Below are positions 3,195 through 5,096 of a stretch of DNA of 5,096 nt, one piece after another. The notes below the pieces were generated by a model that was not told the DNA's origin, ran no database searches, and saw nothing but the letters and a program-made list of their open reading frames with translations. Location: contig JARBTU010000149.1 of the NCBI GenBank assembly GCA_029240015.1, positions 1-5,096 on the forward strand. The letters run 5' to 3'. The stretch is from Oscillospiraceae bacterium (lineage in GTDB: Bacteria > Bacillota > Clostridia > Oscillospirales > Ruminococcaceae). The stretch's first letter is position 1. Each line of letters begins with the position of its first letter. The translations under genes were made by a program, and so were the position numbers.

Positions 3195-5096
3195 TATTAA
3201 AAGGTACAAGGTAATTATTGTAGCGATATTTCTTTTTCTTTCAGCTTCCGGGGCAGCACTATTTTCCAACTTCTTTATAATGACCATTAAGCAACGTCCG
3301 ATGGATATTTTAAAGTGGGAAGCTTTCATTGGCAGTGTCACAACTGATTTCAGGCACTTGTTTTTCCTACTCATTGCTTTCGTTCTATCTTTTATCGGAT
3401 TAATGTATACAACTTTTTCTCAACCGAAATTAAAAAGCAATGATAGCGAAATGATTGAGCTGACTCCAAAAATTCAAATTCCTAAACCTGCAGGTCAGAA
3501 TCAGTACGGCAGCGCAAGATTCTCTACAGAAGAAGAACAAAATAATTATTATTCAAGGATTGAACTGAAATCCAATAGTCCTTTAATAAAAAGCTTGCTT
3601 GAAGAAGGAAAAAAGGATTATGAAAGCATTGCAACTGGTGAAGCAAGAGAGATTTATCCTTTGGCCCAAGTAGAATTACTTGATTGTTCAGGAGTTCCTG
3701 TAGCGTTCTACAATTCTAAAAATAATGAAGTTATCAAAATCATATCAGAGGATTGCAATACCATCTGTTTTGGTGCCACTCGTTCTGGAAAGTCAAGAAC
3801 ACTTGTTATTCCAAGCATTGGTTTGATGGGATTATCGGGTGTAGATATGATAAATTCAGATCCAAAAGGTGAATTACTTCTCTACACTGAACCATTTTTA
3901 AAACGTCTTGGATATAAAGTTTATGCATTCGACTTTAAGAATCCAAATAAAAGCATTCGTTATAACTTTTTGCAGTTTATTATTAATGCGATTAATAAAG
4001 GTGATATTTCAGGAGCAATTTCTTGTGCGTGGGATTTTGTAGACAGCTTGGTTAAAGAACCCAAAACGGGCGAACCGCTTTGGTCAAACGGTGAAAAAGG
4101 ATTGTTGGCAGCAGCAGCCATGCAAGTGGTTTTTGATAATTCTCCTTATGGGTTAAAATGGCAGTATCCAATGGCTTCACCTGAAGAAATAAAAGAGCTT
4201 TATGAAACAAAACATAAGCACTTCCAAACGTGTGTTAATTTATATTGCTACATTTCTGAGATGACAGAAGAAAACCCTTTAACAAAAAAGCTTTGGTTAG
4301 AAGATATTATTAGTGTTCTTCCCGACACTCATCCATCTAAAATGATTATGAGAATTGCACAAAGTGCACCTTCCCGGACAAGAGGAAGTTTTATCACTTC
4401 TGCACTTGCAACCCTGAAACTCTTTACAGACCCTAATATTGCAGATATTACAAGCAGTACGGATGAGGGATTAATTGATCCCGATGTTAAGAAAGCAATT
4501 TTCATCATTTTACCCGATGAGAAGAAAACCTATTATTCTCTCGCAAGCTTGTTTGTGAATCAATATTATCAATTTCTTGTAAATGTCGCAGACAGTCAAG
4601 GTGGTCGCTTGAGCAGAGATTTTAAATTCAACATGGATGAGATAGGAAACTTTACTCAGATACCATTTTTTGACGGTAAACTTACAGTTGGGAACGGAAG
4701 AGGAATTCATTTCAATCTTTACTTGCAGTCTCGTGATCAACTGGTCGATAAATATGGGAAAGAGCTTGCAAATATTATATTGGATAACTGTCACTATTGG
4801 ATTTATCTTCGCTCTGCAGGAGAAACTTCAAAACTCTTTTCAGAAAAGTTGGATAAATACACTGTCATGGCAGGCTCTTCTTCTAGCTCTATTAGTGATA
4901 ACGGAACTATTAATTCCAAACTGTCTGGAAGTTCTTCATCTTCTAAACAATTAACTGGGCGTGACCTTTTAACTAAAGGCGAAGTAGAAAAAATTGAAAG
5001 ACCTTACCTATTGACTTGGACTAATGGTTGTAATGCTATTACACAAATTCCGGATTTAAGTAAATGGAATTTTAACACTATGTTTGGGTTGGGTGA
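3187..5096 (+). CDS. Type IV coupling protein, VirD4/TraG family ATPase, 3' truncated by window end
   Basis: The frame is open from GTG 3187 to the window edge, 636 codons plus two bases. Two membrane segments come first (about residues 9-32 and 57-77), with a short outside loop between. Then follow YGSARF (typical of TraG/VirD4), the Walker A GATRSGKS (196-203), SDPKGELL, GYKVYAFDFKNP, the Walker B region with D484-E485 (FNMDEIGNF), LYLQSR (511-516), and a C-terminal GRDLLT...E motif. This is a near-complete VirD4 core: a hexameric inner-membrane ATPase that recruits the relaxase-DNA complex to the type IV secretion channel. It resembles the VirD4-like proteins of Clostridia elements such as the CD1115 group. 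The GTG start overlaps the relaxase stop by 8 bases and has only a weak GGA upstream, so translation is probably coupled. A Ser-rich stretch (GSSSSS twice) lies near residues 563-586. Very sure of the family. Confidence 0.93.
   Translation, partial: MINIKRYKVIIVAIFLFLSASGAALFSNFFIMTIKQRPMDILKWEAFIGSVTTDFRHLFFLLIAFVLSFIGLMYTTFSQPKLKSNDSEMIELTPKIQIPKPAGQNQYGSARFSTEEEQNNYYSRIELKSNSPLIKSLLEEGKKDYESIATGEAREIYPLAQVELLDCSGVPVAFYNSKNNEVIKIISEDCNTICFGATRSGKSRTLVIPSIGLMGLSGVDMINSDPKGELLLYTEPFLKRLGYKVYAFDFKNPNKSIRYNFLQFIINAINKGDISGAISCAWDFVDSLVKEPKTGEPLWSNGEKGLLAAAAMQVVFDNSPYGLKWQYPMASPEEIKELYETKHKHFQTCVNLYCYISEMTEENPLTKKLWLEDIISVLPDTHPSKMIMRIAQSAPSRTRGSFITSALATLKLFTDPNIADITSSTDEGLIDPDVKKAIFIILPDEKKTYYSLASLFVNQYYQFLVNVADSQGGRLSRDFKFNMDEIGNFTQIPFFDGKLTVGNGRGIHFNLYLQSRDQLVDKYGKELANIILDNCHYWIYLRSAGETSKLFSEKLDKYTVMAGSSSSSISDNGTINSKLSGSSSSSKQLTGRDLLTKGEVEKIERPYLLTWTNGCNAITQIPDLSKWNFNTMFGLG

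Noticed and set aside
3057..3374. Minus strand open frame of 105 codons
   Set aside because: It is antisense to the relaxase 3' end and the coupling protein N-terminus, both of which show family motifs in the + strand frames.
4670..4954. Open frames of 94 codons on both strands near 4510-4954
   Set aside because: They are shadows of the coupling protein gene, which is open and full of VirD4 motifs in its own frame through this stretch.

Overview
The window looks like part of a conjugative or mobilizable element (an integrative element or a plasmid) of a low-GC Gram-positive bacterium, most likely a Bacillota/Clostridia-type host. The pointers are AT-rich coding sequence, a strong AAGGAGG ribosome binding site, a Gram-positive type TraG/VirD4 coupling protein, and a relaxase resembling the MobP3-type proteins of Firmicutes. 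All supported genes are on the + strand and together form a DNA-processing (mobilization) module. No integrase, transposase, resistance, toxin, defence, tRNA, rRNA or CRISPR sequence is visible, so the type of element and the exact host cannot be settled from this window.

Layout. Positions 1-876 hold the C-terminal part of a DUF3991/TOPRIM (primase-like) protein. It starts inside one intact-looking Toprim domain and continues into a second DUF3991-Toprim-like unit whose catalytic acidic residues appear to be lost. Positions 877-1105 are non-coding and dense in structure: a perfect 17-bp inverted repeat, four shorter hairpins, an imperfect direct repeat with a 23-bp period, three GCGAAC boxes, and a terminator-like hairpin next to the following gene. 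This is the best candidate for an origin of transfer (oriT) with its relaxosome binding sites. Then come a ribbon-helix-helix (RHH) protein (1106-1558), a very acidic 55-residue protein with a strong RBS (1588-1755), an intrinsic-terminator-like hairpin (1772-1813), a His-triad relaxase (1824-3194), and a VirD4/TraG-type coupling ATPase (3187 to the window end, incomplete) whose start overlaps the relaxase stop by 8 bases.

How they would work together (inferred from families and order): the RHH protein binds repeats in the 877-1105 region and helps the relaxase nick one strand; the relaxase stays attached to the nicked strand; the membrane-bound coupling protein passes the relaxase-DNA complex to a type IV secretion channel encoded outside the window; the Toprim protein may act in priming or processing of the transferred strand. 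The most unusual points are the degenerate second Toprim unit, the repeat-rich oriT candidate, and terminator-like hairpins lying directly against the ribosome binding sites of both the RHH and the relaxase genes.
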